Positions 54,181 through 64,000 of a stretch of DNA of 64,000 bases are shown here, piece after piece (position 1 is the first letter of the stretch; each line of letters starts with the position of its first letter). A program made the translations under genes and the position numbers. The stretch comes from Plasmodium coatneyi (lineage: Eukaryota > Apicomplexa > Aconoidasida > Haemosporida > Plasmodiidae). The notes beneath the pieces are model-generated. The model searched no databases and had not been told where the DNA came from. It saw only the letters and a program-made list of their open reading frames with translations. The stretch spans positions 1,429,501 through 1,493,500 of the forward strand of contig NC_033560.1 of assembly GCF_001680005.1 (NCBI RefSeq), in the 5' to 3' direction.

Positions 54181-57100
54181 GCACTGATTCATGTACCATT
54201 ATTTTTTTTCATTTTTTCTTTTTTTCTGTTTTTCTTATCTTATTTTTTTGTTTTTGTTTTTTTTTTCTTTCTTTCTTTATTTCTTTCCTCCTTTCTTTTT
54301 CTTTTTCTTAAGCTTCATTTTTTTCCTTCTTTTTTTTTTTCTTCTTTCTTTTCTTTCTTTCTTTCTTTCTTTTTTTTTTCTTTTCTTTACCTTCAACAGC
54401 AGACAAATTATGACAGAAAGACCAATGAAGACGGGAATGGTAGGAAGGTATGGAAGGACGGGGTTGTCCTTCATGTCAATAAGTTCGGCAGGAGAAGGGG
54501 TAACTGGAATTGATCCATCACTACCACCACCTCTACCAAGAGCAGGTTTGAGCGGTTGAACGGAAGATTCTGGGGTCTCTTCACGAATTTCTTCATTTTT
54601 ATCAGTTTTGTCAGTGGTTTCACTGTCATTCTTCTTAGCAACACCCTCCTGGTCACCAGTTGAAGAAGGAGTATGGGTGTCTGTTCCTGTGCTTGGAGTT
54701 TGGGATATGGTACTTGGATCTGTAGGAGCGGGTTCAAAAGTTATTCCATTTTTACCAATATCAGAGAGCTAAACACCTGGGGGAAGACTGTCATCATCGT
54801 CAGTATGATCAGATATTGCTCCCAAGGATTTGGCAGATGTAAACCCTGCAGTTATATGGACACTACTGGGACCACCCTGAGTATTAGTTTTTTCAGCATT
54901 ATCCTTACATGCACTTTCCTCATCTTTCTCCTTACCTGTATGTGGATGTACTACTGGTGCTGGTGCATCTGCCGATGGTTTGGCCAGAGGAACGTCTTCG
55001 GTCGGTTTTGCTGCTGCAGCAGGTTTGACTGCTACAGAACATAGATCTTCCAGAGTCTGCTCTATTTCTTTAAATCCTTCATTCTTCGTGGAATTTGTTT
55101 CTGTTCCTTCCCATAGGTCTGTCCCATTTATTTCGTACTTGGTGCAGTTATATCTTTTACATTCATCACATTTACCCTCCGTACACTCACTTGTCTGGAA
55201 ACCTTTTCCGGCAGTAAATGCTTTTTGCACGTCGTCCTCTGAGATACGACATTTATCCTTTACTTTTTCAGCGAAGGCATTTAATATTAGGCATCCAATA
55301 GTTCTTTTGAAATCCCTGTTGTCTTCCGCCTTCCTTTTCTTTTCGTCCTCACGTTCATTCTTTTTACCATCATTTAAATCACTCTTATCTATTCCAGTGT
55401 TGTATATATGTTTTAATCCTGCAGTAATAAACTTGCAAGCCTCTTTCTCTCTGTTAGTGACTGTTTTACCATTTGACCCTGAAATATTATTACAATAACT
55501 ATCCATACTTACTTCATTCTTAGTTATGTCCTCGGCAAACATCTTAACCCGGTAATCAATGTCCCCCCAAAATTGGGCCTGTCCAAAGGAAGGAGGACGG
55601 AAACACATATGTATGTGTATACTCAGTGCATATGCATAAAAATTAATGATCGCCCTACCCTTTTGTGCTAGTATACATAAGCAGCACTAGGCACTGAATT
55701 AACCGCGATTAAAGTGTATAGTAATGATTCTTACCTCGGTTGGCTTCTGTCCATGTTCTGTTCTATTTGTTTCCCATTTATTTGTTACTTCTTCTAAGCG
55801 ATTCTTAAGGTCCCCATCGCAAGGATCACCTGTCGGTGCTGTTGGTTGGGAGTGCCCAGGACGTGACTGCGGCGTTAGTTGCGTATCCTTATTCTGTCTA
55901 TCGATGAGGCGTGCTGGTAGGAATTTTTCCATGGCTTGTTCCAGGGCTGCTTGTACTTCCCGCTTCAATTCCTCCCCTATTTCCCCATCCCCGTGGACTT
56001 TGTTCCTTGCTAATCGTGAGGCATTCACTGCATCCTCGACATTCTTCAATAAGTTCCCCAGAGCACCCTTCGGCAAATTGCCACTGTCTTTCCCTATGTC
56101 CAAGTCTTTAAGGTCGTCGACTGTTATTTCTAAAATTTTCAGTGCTTCCCGCCTATTTTCCCTTTTTTCCTTTTCACTTTTTTTCCAGCAAGCTTGCTGC
56201 CCCTCTTTCTCTATTCTGTCAAGTTTGTTCTTTCCTTTTATTCGTGCCTGTAACCCATGTACATTCCCCCCTGCCCACTTATATTTATTTATCCATTCAC
56301 TAATTTCACCCCATATGAACTTTCCCCCTAAATTTAAACTCCCGACATCTACTTCATTACAGAATTGATTCCCACTTCCCCTATCCCCAACACTTTGCCT
56401 CATTTCTTCCCTACCATCTCTAACGGTTGTTGCTACTTCTTTCAGGTCACAATGTGTGCTCAACATCCTTATTATAATCACATTTCCTAACAGGCATCTA
56501 TAGTAAGATTGTAATTTCTCTTCGTTCATTTTTCCTTCCCCCTTTATACTCCGTTCCCATTGGTCGAGCGATCCATCTATCTTTTTTCTCACGAATCCAT
56601 CCATCCAGTAGAACATTCTTAATAATAATTTGCATAACTCTTTTTGCCTGTTCTTGTTGGCGCCCCTCAACGTGGAACACTTCCCTTGATCATTTCCCGC
56701 ATCGCTCTCTACATTTTTCATCATATCCTTAAAAACTGTATCTAAATCTTCCCATACTTCTACCTGTAGAATGAATTATCATAAACATATGTGTATATAC
56801 GCATTGCTCCTATATAAAGTATACTATGAATTATTCTTCATTAATATAACTTCCATATTACTATTCCTTATTCTTATTTTTAAGGTCCCTTACATTTATG
56901 TTTTTCCTGTCCACGCCAGTCCTTGCCCGTAACAAACTTAGCAGTAATTTCATGAAGAATGGTGAACCCACGGATTTTGCATTAGCGATTTTCCCGTCTT
57001 GTTTTTGTGGTTGTTGTGGTGGTTGTAGGCCGGTTGTTAGGTCGTTGGTAGGTGGGACTACCTGTTGTGCTATTTCGTCCAGTGCACCAAATATTCTTCT

Positions 57101-57879
57101 CACATTTTCATCCACTTCTGCATATTCGTTATCATCTTCCCTTGTTAGTTCTGTCTTTCTATCTTTCTCATTACAATCATTCCTTGAAGGTATATTTTCG
57201 TACCTACGCTTAATATCTGCATTTTCCGTTAACCAATTAAAACCTTTATATAGGATGCTTTTCTCTTCTACAAAAACAACATCCTTAGTTTCGAGCAGAC
57301 ATTCAGTAGACGTCGTGTCCTTTATTAAAGTTCTGTTTATTTCATTCATTGCGTGCAGTAAGTATTTAATAATGTCCACTGTATGACAATTATTCCACTG
57401 TAACATTGATATCCATATTTTCAATACGAAACAGCGCAGATAATATTTCATGTTATGTTCTATATTCGTAGATTTATATTCGTCCCCATGGTTATAGAGC
57501 ATATTTATTGTTCCCCTAAGAAAGTGGCATAAATCCTTATGTTTTGACATGTCGCGTATTACACCATCTCCAACCTTCTTTTCACAGAACGTATATAATG
57601 TATCCTCATCATTATTAATATTGCTACTTATCTCATCCTTGAATTCTTTAAAAAACCCCTCTATTAATCCTATTGGAGGATCCTACAGGAAAAAAAGCAC
57701 GTACACGCACACTTTCCTTTCCGTTGTTCTTTAATTCATATACTCATCAGGACAATAATTAATGTACGAAATGCCTATTTATGGTTCCATAAGAACAATA
57801 TAATCCATTTTACATTCCCGCCCCCCTTTTCCGTTCTCCAACTACTCCTTAAACTGTTCCATGTTCTGTGTGTGCTCAT

Positions 57880-58140
57880 TTTGTTCCTTTCACTCTATTC
57901 AATGAAATTTTTTTGCTTATCAAATTAAGAATGCAATAATAACATTACTCATCATTAAGTACTATGCATATACTGTCTACACAGAGAACGTACATACACC
58001 CATTGATCCTTCTTTATTCCTGAATTCTTTTTTTCTTTCTTCCTTCTTTTTCATTTTTTCCATTTTTTTTATTGCTTTTTTTTTTTTTTTTTTTTTTTTA
58101 CTACATTAGATGCTAAATACCAGATCATAGTGTTGCTCAA
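57880..58140. other. upstream of SICAvar, A+T-rich
   Basis: T-rich DNA; poly(T) at 58,078-58,099. Contains no further SICAvar exon that I can see. Confidence 0.45.
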
Positions 58141-59660
58141 AAACCGAAAATAACCTTATTATTATACCTAAATCCGAAAACCGAAATCCAATTCATATAC
58201 CCATACACATTAAACATAAATCCGAAATCCAATTTCCATACACTAAAAGCTGAACACTAAACCCTAAATCCAACTCCTGCACTCGGAATCTTCAACTTAA
58301 TACCCATAATCCTATACCCAAAACCTGAAACCTCTATTTTAACACCCTTAAACCCTACACTCACACACTGAACCCTTATTCTAACACCCTGAACCCTTCA
58401 TTCCAATACCCGAAACCCCACTCCTACAGCCTGATCCATTCACCCTAATACCCAATACAACACTCCTTCTTCTTCCTTCTTCCTAATCTTCTTTACATTC
58501 CTTCTTCCTTATCTTCCTTCACCATCTCCCCCTTAAGTAGCTAAGTACCATTCCACACTGTATCTCCATAACCTAGAAAAAAACCTTATCCCCACACCAT
58601 GAACACTACTCTCACAAATGGAACCTTACTCTCACGAAAGGAACCCTACTCCCACACCCTAAACATTCATTCTAACACCCTGAACCCTTTATTGTAACAC
58701 CGCTAAACCATCATTCTAACACCCGCAACCCTTCATTCTAACACCGCTAAACCATCATTCTAACACCCGGAACCCTTCACTCTAATACCCGGAACCCTTC
58801 ATTGTAACAACCTGTACCCTACTCTAACACTCGGAACCCTACTCATACACCCTGAACCTTCACTCTAATACCGAACACAACTCTCCTTCTTATTCCTTCT
58901 TCCTAATCTTCTTTACTTTCCTTCTTTTTTCCTTCCTTTTTTTCCTTTCCTTCCTTTTATTACCTTCCTATCTTTCATTCTTCCTTATCCTTCTTCCCCT
59001 TCCCACCTCTAAGGGGCTAAGCCGTAGGCCATAATGTTGTTGAAATGACCTAGAAAAGAACCTTACCCCCACACCCTGAACCCTGTTCTCATAACCTTAA
59101 ACCTACTCCCATACACTGCAACCTCCTTTTTTTTCTTTCTTTTCTTCTTTTTCTTTTTCCTTCCTTCATTCATTATTCTTTTTTCCTTCTTTTTGCTTTT
59201 TTCTATCTTCTCTAAATTCTTTTCTTCTCTTTCATTCATTTTCTTTTTCTATTTCTCTAAAGAAAAAAAATTAAAGCAAAAAAAACTCTTCCATACAACC
59301 TTCCGTTCTCTCCTATATGGATTTCACATTCTTTCTTGACACTTCTTTCTTTCATTGCTTTTTTTTTTCCACTCTTTCTTTTTTTTTTTTTTTTGCTCCT
59401 TCCTTATTCCTTTTTCCTTAACAAAAAGAATATTCCTCTAATAAGCTAAATACCAGGCCATATTGTTATTCCATAAGCTAGAAAAAAAACCTTATTCCCT
59501 AACCTTAAACATATTCCCACAATCTGAAGCTTCACTTTAATATCCCGAACCTTCATTGCAACAGCCCGAAATCATCATTCTAATAACGGGAACCTTCACT
59601 CTAACACCCTAAACCTTCATTTTAACATCCTAACAACATCATTCTACCACCCTAACAACA

Positions 59661-59742
59661 TCATTCCATAACCCTAACAACATCATTCTACCACCCCCTA
59701 ACAACGTTCCTTCGACCCATGTACTACCTAGTAACCTTCCTA
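59661..59742 (+). repeat. 82-bp duplicated segment, copy 1
   Basis: Identical to 60,108-60,189, 447 bp away, including GACCCATGTACTACCTAGTA. It marks a larger duplication within the telomere-like block. Confidence 0.9.
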
Positions 59743-59900
59743 CCACCCCTAACAACCTTCCTACCACCCCTAATAACCTTCCTACCACCCCTAACAACCT
59801 TCCTACCACCCCTAACAACCTTCCTACCACCCCTAACAACCTTCCTACCACCCCTAACAACCTTCCTACCACCCCTAACAACCTTCCTACCACCCTAACA
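59740..59900. repeat. 21-bp tandem array
   Basis: Seven to eight copies of ACCACCCCTAACAACCTTCCT. On the minus strand it reads as repeated GVVGRLL, an artefact of the 21-bp period. Confidence 0.92.
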
Positions 59901-60107
59901 ACATCATTCTACCACCCCTAACAACATCATTCTACTACCCCTAACAACATCATTCTACTACCCCTAACAACATCATTCCATAACCCTAACAACATCATTC
60001 TACCACCCCCTAACAACCTTCCTACCACCCTGACAACATCATTCTACCACCCCTAACAACATCATTCTACTACCCCTAACAACATCATTCTACTACCCCT
60101 AACAACA

Positions 60108-60189
60108 TCATTCCATAACCCTAACAACATCATTCTACCACCCCCTAACAACGTTCCTTCGACCCATGTACTACCTAGTAACCTTCCTA
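60108..60189 (+). repeat. 82-bp duplicated segment, copy 2
   Basis: Identical to 59,661-59,742. Confidence 0.9.
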
Positions 60190-60290
60190 GCACCCTACCA
60201 CCTAACAACCCTTCCACCTACCATCTAACAAGCTTCCTTCCACCACCACTAACAACCCACCTACCACGCTACCAGCTAACAACTTTTCTT

Positions 60291-60430
60291 CCACCACCCT
60301 AATAACCCACCTAACAATCATCCTTAACACCACCCACCACCACTCCTAACAACCTTCCTTCCACCACCCTAATAACCCACCTAACAATCATCCTTAACAC
60401 CACCCACCACCACTCCTAACAACCTTCCTT
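60291..60430 (+). repeat. exact 70-bp tandem duplication
   Basis: 60,291-60,360 and 60,361-60,430 are identical (CCACCACCCTAATAACCCAC ... CTAACAACCTTCCTT). Confidence 0.92.
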
Positions 60431-60725
60431 CGACCCACCTACTATCTAACAACTAACTTCCCACCTACCACCCTAACACCATTCTACCACCCTGACATCC
60501 CTACCAACCTTTCTTCCACCCAACTAACAACCCACCTATCACCCACCTAACAACCCACCTACCACACACCTAACAACCCACCTACCACCCACCTAGCACC
60601 ACCTTCCTTCCAGGCCTAACGCAACCTTTCTTCCATATAACACCTAACAACCTTCCTTCAACCGACCACCTAACGGCCTTCCCTTCCATGTACCATCTAA
60701 CAACGTTCCTCGTTAGACAAATCTT

Positions 60726-61036
60726 TCCATACGGAGTCGTGCACTATATGATGGGGTTAGATAATAATGTGCCCACGCATAGTGCTAGTGCAGTGCAATG
60801 CATCTACCATTCACCACTATCCAAACACCCCTTTAATGAACAAAAAATTTCCCTTCCTTTCACAGGAAGTGCAGGTGCTGAAAGTAGGTGCTCCGTTTAG
60901 CCTGTCCTTAGCCTATCCATACCAACATGTATAAGACTGGTGTACATTGAACTTGTATGGATTGAACTGGTATGGATTGGACACAATCAATACCTCCACC
61001 CACCCCCGACATGTCGATGGGGATGAGGAGGAGGAA
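60726..61036 (+). repeat. duplicated ~320-bp block, copy 2
   Basis: Counterpart of 19,921-20,241. It lies at the right-hand edge of the telomere-like block, whereas copy 1 lies in an ordinary spacer. Confidence 0.88.
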
Positions 61037-61149
61037 TGGCACCATGAAAAAAGGGGGTCCCCTGTGGGGAGTTGTACACATAGGTAAGTAGGAACAGCAC
61101 CACATATATACGTAGAAGGTTGTGTCGGAAACATCCCCCATCCTTTCCT

Positions 61150-61325
61150 CCTTTTAGGAGGTAGTAGTAGTGGAAACCTTCCCTTCTCCCCCCTTTAGGA
61201 GGTGGTTGTAGTGGTAACACATAGTCCCCTGTCCCCCTTTTTAGGAGATGGTTGTAGTGTGGGAACATCCTCCATCCCTTTCTCTTTTAAGAGGTTGTAG
61301 TGGGGGAAACATTGCTTTCCCCCTT
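61150..61325. repeat. four-copy ~60-bp repeat
   Basis: Units of CTTTTAGGAGGTGGTTGTAG followed by TGG(G)(G)AAACA and CCCCTTCTCCCC. A related second pair (TTTTGTAAATGTGTAC ... GACGACGATGTAGGG) lies at 61,338-61,395 and 61,449-61,502. Confidence 0.8.
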
Positions 61326-62120
61326 TTTTGGGGGGGGAATCTTTTGTAAATGTGTACAAATCTGGAACAATGTGGAGACGACGACGATGTAGGGGAGAGG
61401 AACGTATTATACCACACATGATAGACGTCACATTTTTTTGGGGGGGAATGTTTTGTAAATGTGTGTACATATATGTATGGGAGATCGACGACGATGTAGG
61501 GACGATGCTCCCCCATCCTTCCCCTTTCTCTTTTTATGCGTGTGTTTCACAATTTAAGTGAAATATTTATAATTTAACGAAAAAGAAGAAAAGGAAAGAT
61601 GGAAGGAAAGAATGAAAGAGGAAGGGGAAAAAATGCGCATGCGCACATTAGTATATGTAGAATATAATCTACACTTAACAGAAAAGAAAAGGAAGGAAGG
61701 AAGGGAGTGGTTCATTTTAAAAGGGAAGCGGAAAGGAAGGGAATTTACTTTCCGTACATATAATTTGTACAATATTATTTATTAATGAATTTTTAACAAT
61801 ATTTTCTAATCAATTCTTAATGAACATTCCTCCCCCTTCTTTTAAAACATAACAATTAAAACTTAGACGAACAAAATATATATATGATGAAAACTTTTCG
61901 CAATAGGAGATATTGCGCTTCCTCCCCCTTCATATGTAATAATAACTAAATGTTGTATATATTAATCCAGTGCTTCCAATAATCCACTATAACGGAGCAT
62001 TATAGTGTATGGAAGAACGATATACACATGAGAATTTCGGTTCCTCTACTTTGTATATTTGCTATTTGAAGAATAACTTTGTTTTATATTTCTTCATTAT
62101 TATTATTATGTGCACATATT

Positions 62121-62150
62121 ATGAAATGATTTTGATGTGTACATATATAT
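62121..62150 (+). promoter_or_regulatory. candidate KIR upstream element
   Basis: GAAATGATTTTGATGTGTAC about 235 bp before the candidate exon 1 ATG (62,360); compare 10,781-10,810 and 24,421-24,450. Confidence 0.3.
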
Positions 62151-62359
62151 ATAATGTGTTAAAACCAATTAGGAATTTAGGAGTAGATATATATATTTGC
62201 GAAAAAAAATAAAAACTCCATAGGAGGACATAATCATCATTTAGCAAGCAAATTTTTTTTCTGTACTTTATTATTTTCCCACAAAAAATTCTATATAAAT
62301 GCATATGAATAATACTTAAAAGTGAATTATACAAAGAACACTATGCATAACCAATAACA

Positions 62360-63753
62360 ATGACGAAGATGTCGCCACAACAGGTTCGTCCATACATTCC
62401 TTCAGAAAAGTGATCATGCACATATGCGCATATTACATATTATTTGTATAATGTACTATGGTTACTAAAAAAAAAAGTATGGGCACTTATATCTTTTACT
62501 AATTATCTCCTTAAAAAAATGGATCCCTTGGGTGAATTACCTTCAGCTGAGGCTTATGCAGCTTTTGAGCTCGGGAGAAGGCAGGATGACAGTGTTGGTC
62601 TTGCCGCCATACATGGAAGTAGTATGCGGAATATATTACAATCGTATCCGAATACCTTGGATTGTACAAATAAAATCATAGGTGCATGGTACTATGTGAA
62701 CAAGAAAATGGACAGCAATGATCCATCCTATACAGATCGCTGTAATTTATTCTATTATTGGTTAGGAGATTTAATAATAAAAAATTTAACAAACGATGGT
62801 TCATTTGCGAATGTTATGAATCTGATCTACGGGAAATTAATAAATTTGGGTGAAGGAATCTCATGCCCACTTATAACCACCCCTAACCATGTTACTTGGT
62901 CCCTCTTCCAAAATCGAAAATTAGTATTCGACTATTACGACAATTACCAAACTATATACGACAGCTTACCAAGCGATAACAAAAACAATTGGTGTGGAAG
63001 TAAATATAAACAATATCTGGAAAAAGTTTCCAACGTCTATGGTGATGTTGTTGCATACTGTAAACCTAATGAGGATTATGGTGACCCATGCTGTGTCAAA
63101 GTTCACGAGAAGTCTGCAGACAATAGATATAAGGACCTCTTAGAAAAAGGGTGTACTGTAGCAGCACCTAAACCCCAAGTGGAGGACCCTGCAACAGCAA
63201 CTCGTTCTGCACCCAGCACAGCAGATTCAACAATTCCTGCCTCCACTGCCATTGCAATTCCTTCTGCAATTGCTACATTAGGAGGATTTGCTGCAATCAC
63301 CTTCCTCCTTTACAAAGTGAGTAATAATTATAATATACCTATATATAAACGTATATGTATATATGATATATATATAACATATATTTTATATATATGTCCA
63401 TATATATACGTATATATAACTATATATATATATATTTATGCCCTTATACCCCCTCCTTTCCACTCCTTTTCTTTTTTTTTTAGTATAACCTTTTACCTTT
63501 TCCGTTAAGTGAAAAATTACGAAGCACGAACACCAGAAAAAAAAGATCCACCACACGCCATTTCAATACACTAACAGAAGATGACAACGACACCTTAACA
63601 ACATTATACACTAGCGATGATTCTACCATAGTATATGGAACAGAAGTTTCTGCTCCATATACCACAGCTAGGTCTAAAGTAGCAAAGAATAGTAGACAAC
63701 AACAACAAAAGCAGTTAAGACAAAGAACGAATATAAAATATCACCCTATATAA
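62360..63753 (+). CDS. KIR-type PIR antigen, start uncertain
   Basis: The main exon is 62519-63316 (266 codons), starting MDPLGELPSAEAYAAFELG and ending with the helix AIAIPSAIATLGGFAAITFLLYK at a GTGAGT donor. The tail exon is 63484-63753 (YNLLPFPLSEKL..., RKKRS, ending NIKYHPI-TAA), phase 0. The core is CNLFYYWLGDLIIKNL, with FDYYDNYQTIYDSL and cysteine pairs downstream. A typical KIR exon 1 (62360-62383, MTKMSPQQ, donor GTTCGT) stands upstream, but there is no phase-compatible AG acceptor just before the main exon, so either the protein starts at 62,519 (355 residues) or the acceptor has been lost. The two-domain genes also start directly in the main exon. I extend the span to the leader because it is clearly homologous. 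Main and tail exons are intact. Confidence 0.85.
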
Positions 63754-64000
63754 GGGTGTGTGCTAACCAACCTCCCTTTTGTAGTTAGTATACACAAATA
63801 AGTGAATTTTATGGTCGCCAGAAATTATGGTAATGTCACTTCTTCTCTTTTATATATATATATATATGTGTGTATCATAGGATCCCCATCTAACTTGCAT
63901 AGTGGAATACTACAGTTATATGTGTTGTTGTTCTCAGTGTGCTCTGTGCTCTGTGCTCTGTGCGCCCTATTAAAAACGTACATCATTCATGAAGAACAAA
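63754..64000. other. 3' flank of the last KIR gene
   Basis: TA microsatellite near 63,850-63,870 and a GTGCTCTGTGCTCTGTGC repeat near 63,942-63,965. No gene. Confidence 0.5.

Larger units (their letters stand above)
53303..57879 (-). pseudogene. SICAvar: SICAvar variant antigen gene, in-frame stop before the TM domain
   Basis: Phase-0 exons: 57682-56894 (263 codons, DPPIGLIEGFF...), 56763-55735 (343), 55578-54391 (396 with an internal stop) and 53944-53303 (213 plus TAG). A possible first exon is 57879-57814 (22 codons, MSTHRTWNSLRSSW, donor GTAAAA), which is weak. The two upstream exons are Cys/Lys/Glu-rich; the third carries a cysteine-rich domain (CTEGKCDECKRYNC) ending DDDDSLPPGV, then TAG at 54,771-54,769, and the same frame continues LSDIGKNGITFEPAP to the membrane helix PTIPVFIGLSVIICLLLK. 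The last exon is the conserved SICA cytoplasmic tail (YFGILRKNRKRYRRAHHVRG, DDKDGPHEYTLVKERKPRS, then SSDSGFREEDFVPKE repeats). SICA antigens are the variant agglutination antigens of the infected cell surface. With few cysteine-rich exons this is a short, type-II-like gene. The stop would remove anchor and tail; pseudogene or assembly error. Confidence 0.85.
58141..60690. repeat. degenerate interstitial telomere-like repeat block
   Basis: About 2.5 kb of C+A-rich strand built from units such as ACCCTGAACCCTTCATTCTAAC, ACCCTAACAACATCATTCTA and CCACCCCTAACAACCTTCCT, all related to the complement of the Plasmodium telomere unit. It grades from seven-base-like units (58.2-58.9 kb) through T-rich interruptions (58.9-59.4 kb) to highly ordered arrays (59.6-60.6 kb). 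No coding potential. Confidence 0.88.
61037..62359. other. spacer upstream of the last KIR gene
   Basis: Tandem repeats to about 61,510, then A+T-rich DNA without a gene. A possible upstream element lies near 62,121-62,150. Confidence 0.5.

Noticed and set aside
54980..56368. Long plus-strand frames opposite the SICAvar exons (172 and 214 codons)
   Set aside because: Antisense shadows of exons that have cysteine-rich SICA features on the minus strand.
59639..59893. GVVGRLL repeat protein
   Set aside because: The 21-bp telomere-like array is open only because its period is divisible by three; there is no start context and no flanking coding sequence.
1..64000. tRNA, rRNA, CRISPR arrays or bacterial mobile elements
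   Set aside because: None seen. The tandem arrays have no spacer-repeat structure, and the genome is eukaryotic; a small structured RNA could still be missed by eye.

Overview
This window is eukaryotic and comes from a malaria parasite of the Plasmodium knowlesi / P. coatneyi (macaque) group. The evidence is A+T-rich spacers with long poly(A)/poly(T) and TA microsatellites, short GT-AG introns, many KIR-type PIR surface-antigen genes with their 'C-FFYYWLG' core and 'YNLLPSW' tail exon, one SICAvar gene with the conserved SICA cytoplasmic tail exon, a tryptophan-rich antigen, a PST-A-type alpha/beta hydrolase and interstitial telomere-like repeats. KIR plus SICAvar together is what points to this clade; I cannot fix the species without a search.

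Layout. Positions 1-300 carry the last two exons of an unrecognised gene that continues off the left edge. At 3.2-7.3 kb a tryptophan-rich antigen (minus) and a PST-A lysophospholipase-like gene (plus) stand head to head. From about 8 kb the window is a variant-antigen zone: eleven KIR or KIR-like genes (ten plus-strand, one minus at 17-18.4 kb), one divergent VIR-like PIR gene (34-35.5 kb), two paralogous two-transmembrane secretory-pathway proteins (20.6-21.5 kb minus; 47.1-48.1 kb plus), and one SICAvar gene (53.3-57.7 kb, minus). A 2.5-kb degenerate telomere-like repeat block lies upstream of the SICAvar gene.

Gene architecture. Most KIR genes have a very short exon 1, a large exon 2 ending in the transmembrane helix at a phase-0 '(Y/H)K|GT' splice, and a tail exon beginning Y-N. 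Three genes (30.7, 36.9 and 44.0 kb) carry two PIR domains and start directly without a separate exon 1. Two genes (11.0 and 36.9 kb) use another plan in which the membrane helix and tail share one exon. Three antigen genes contain an in-frame stop (14,176; 44,484; 54,771).

Most interesting: (1) the KIR at 11 kb carries a stretch that, from memory, is almost identical to the host protein CD99, the published KIR mimicry; (2) the KIR-type gene at 14 kb encodes nine uninterrupted Gly-X-Y collagen-type triplets with an embedded RGD, which I do not know from any KIR description, although the gene also has an early stop codon; (3) sequence duplications, gene relics and satellite arrays show this is an actively recombining antigen-diversification region. 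The encoded proteins would act mainly on the infected red cell surface or in its exported membranes; no operons are expected and every gene should have its own promoter.
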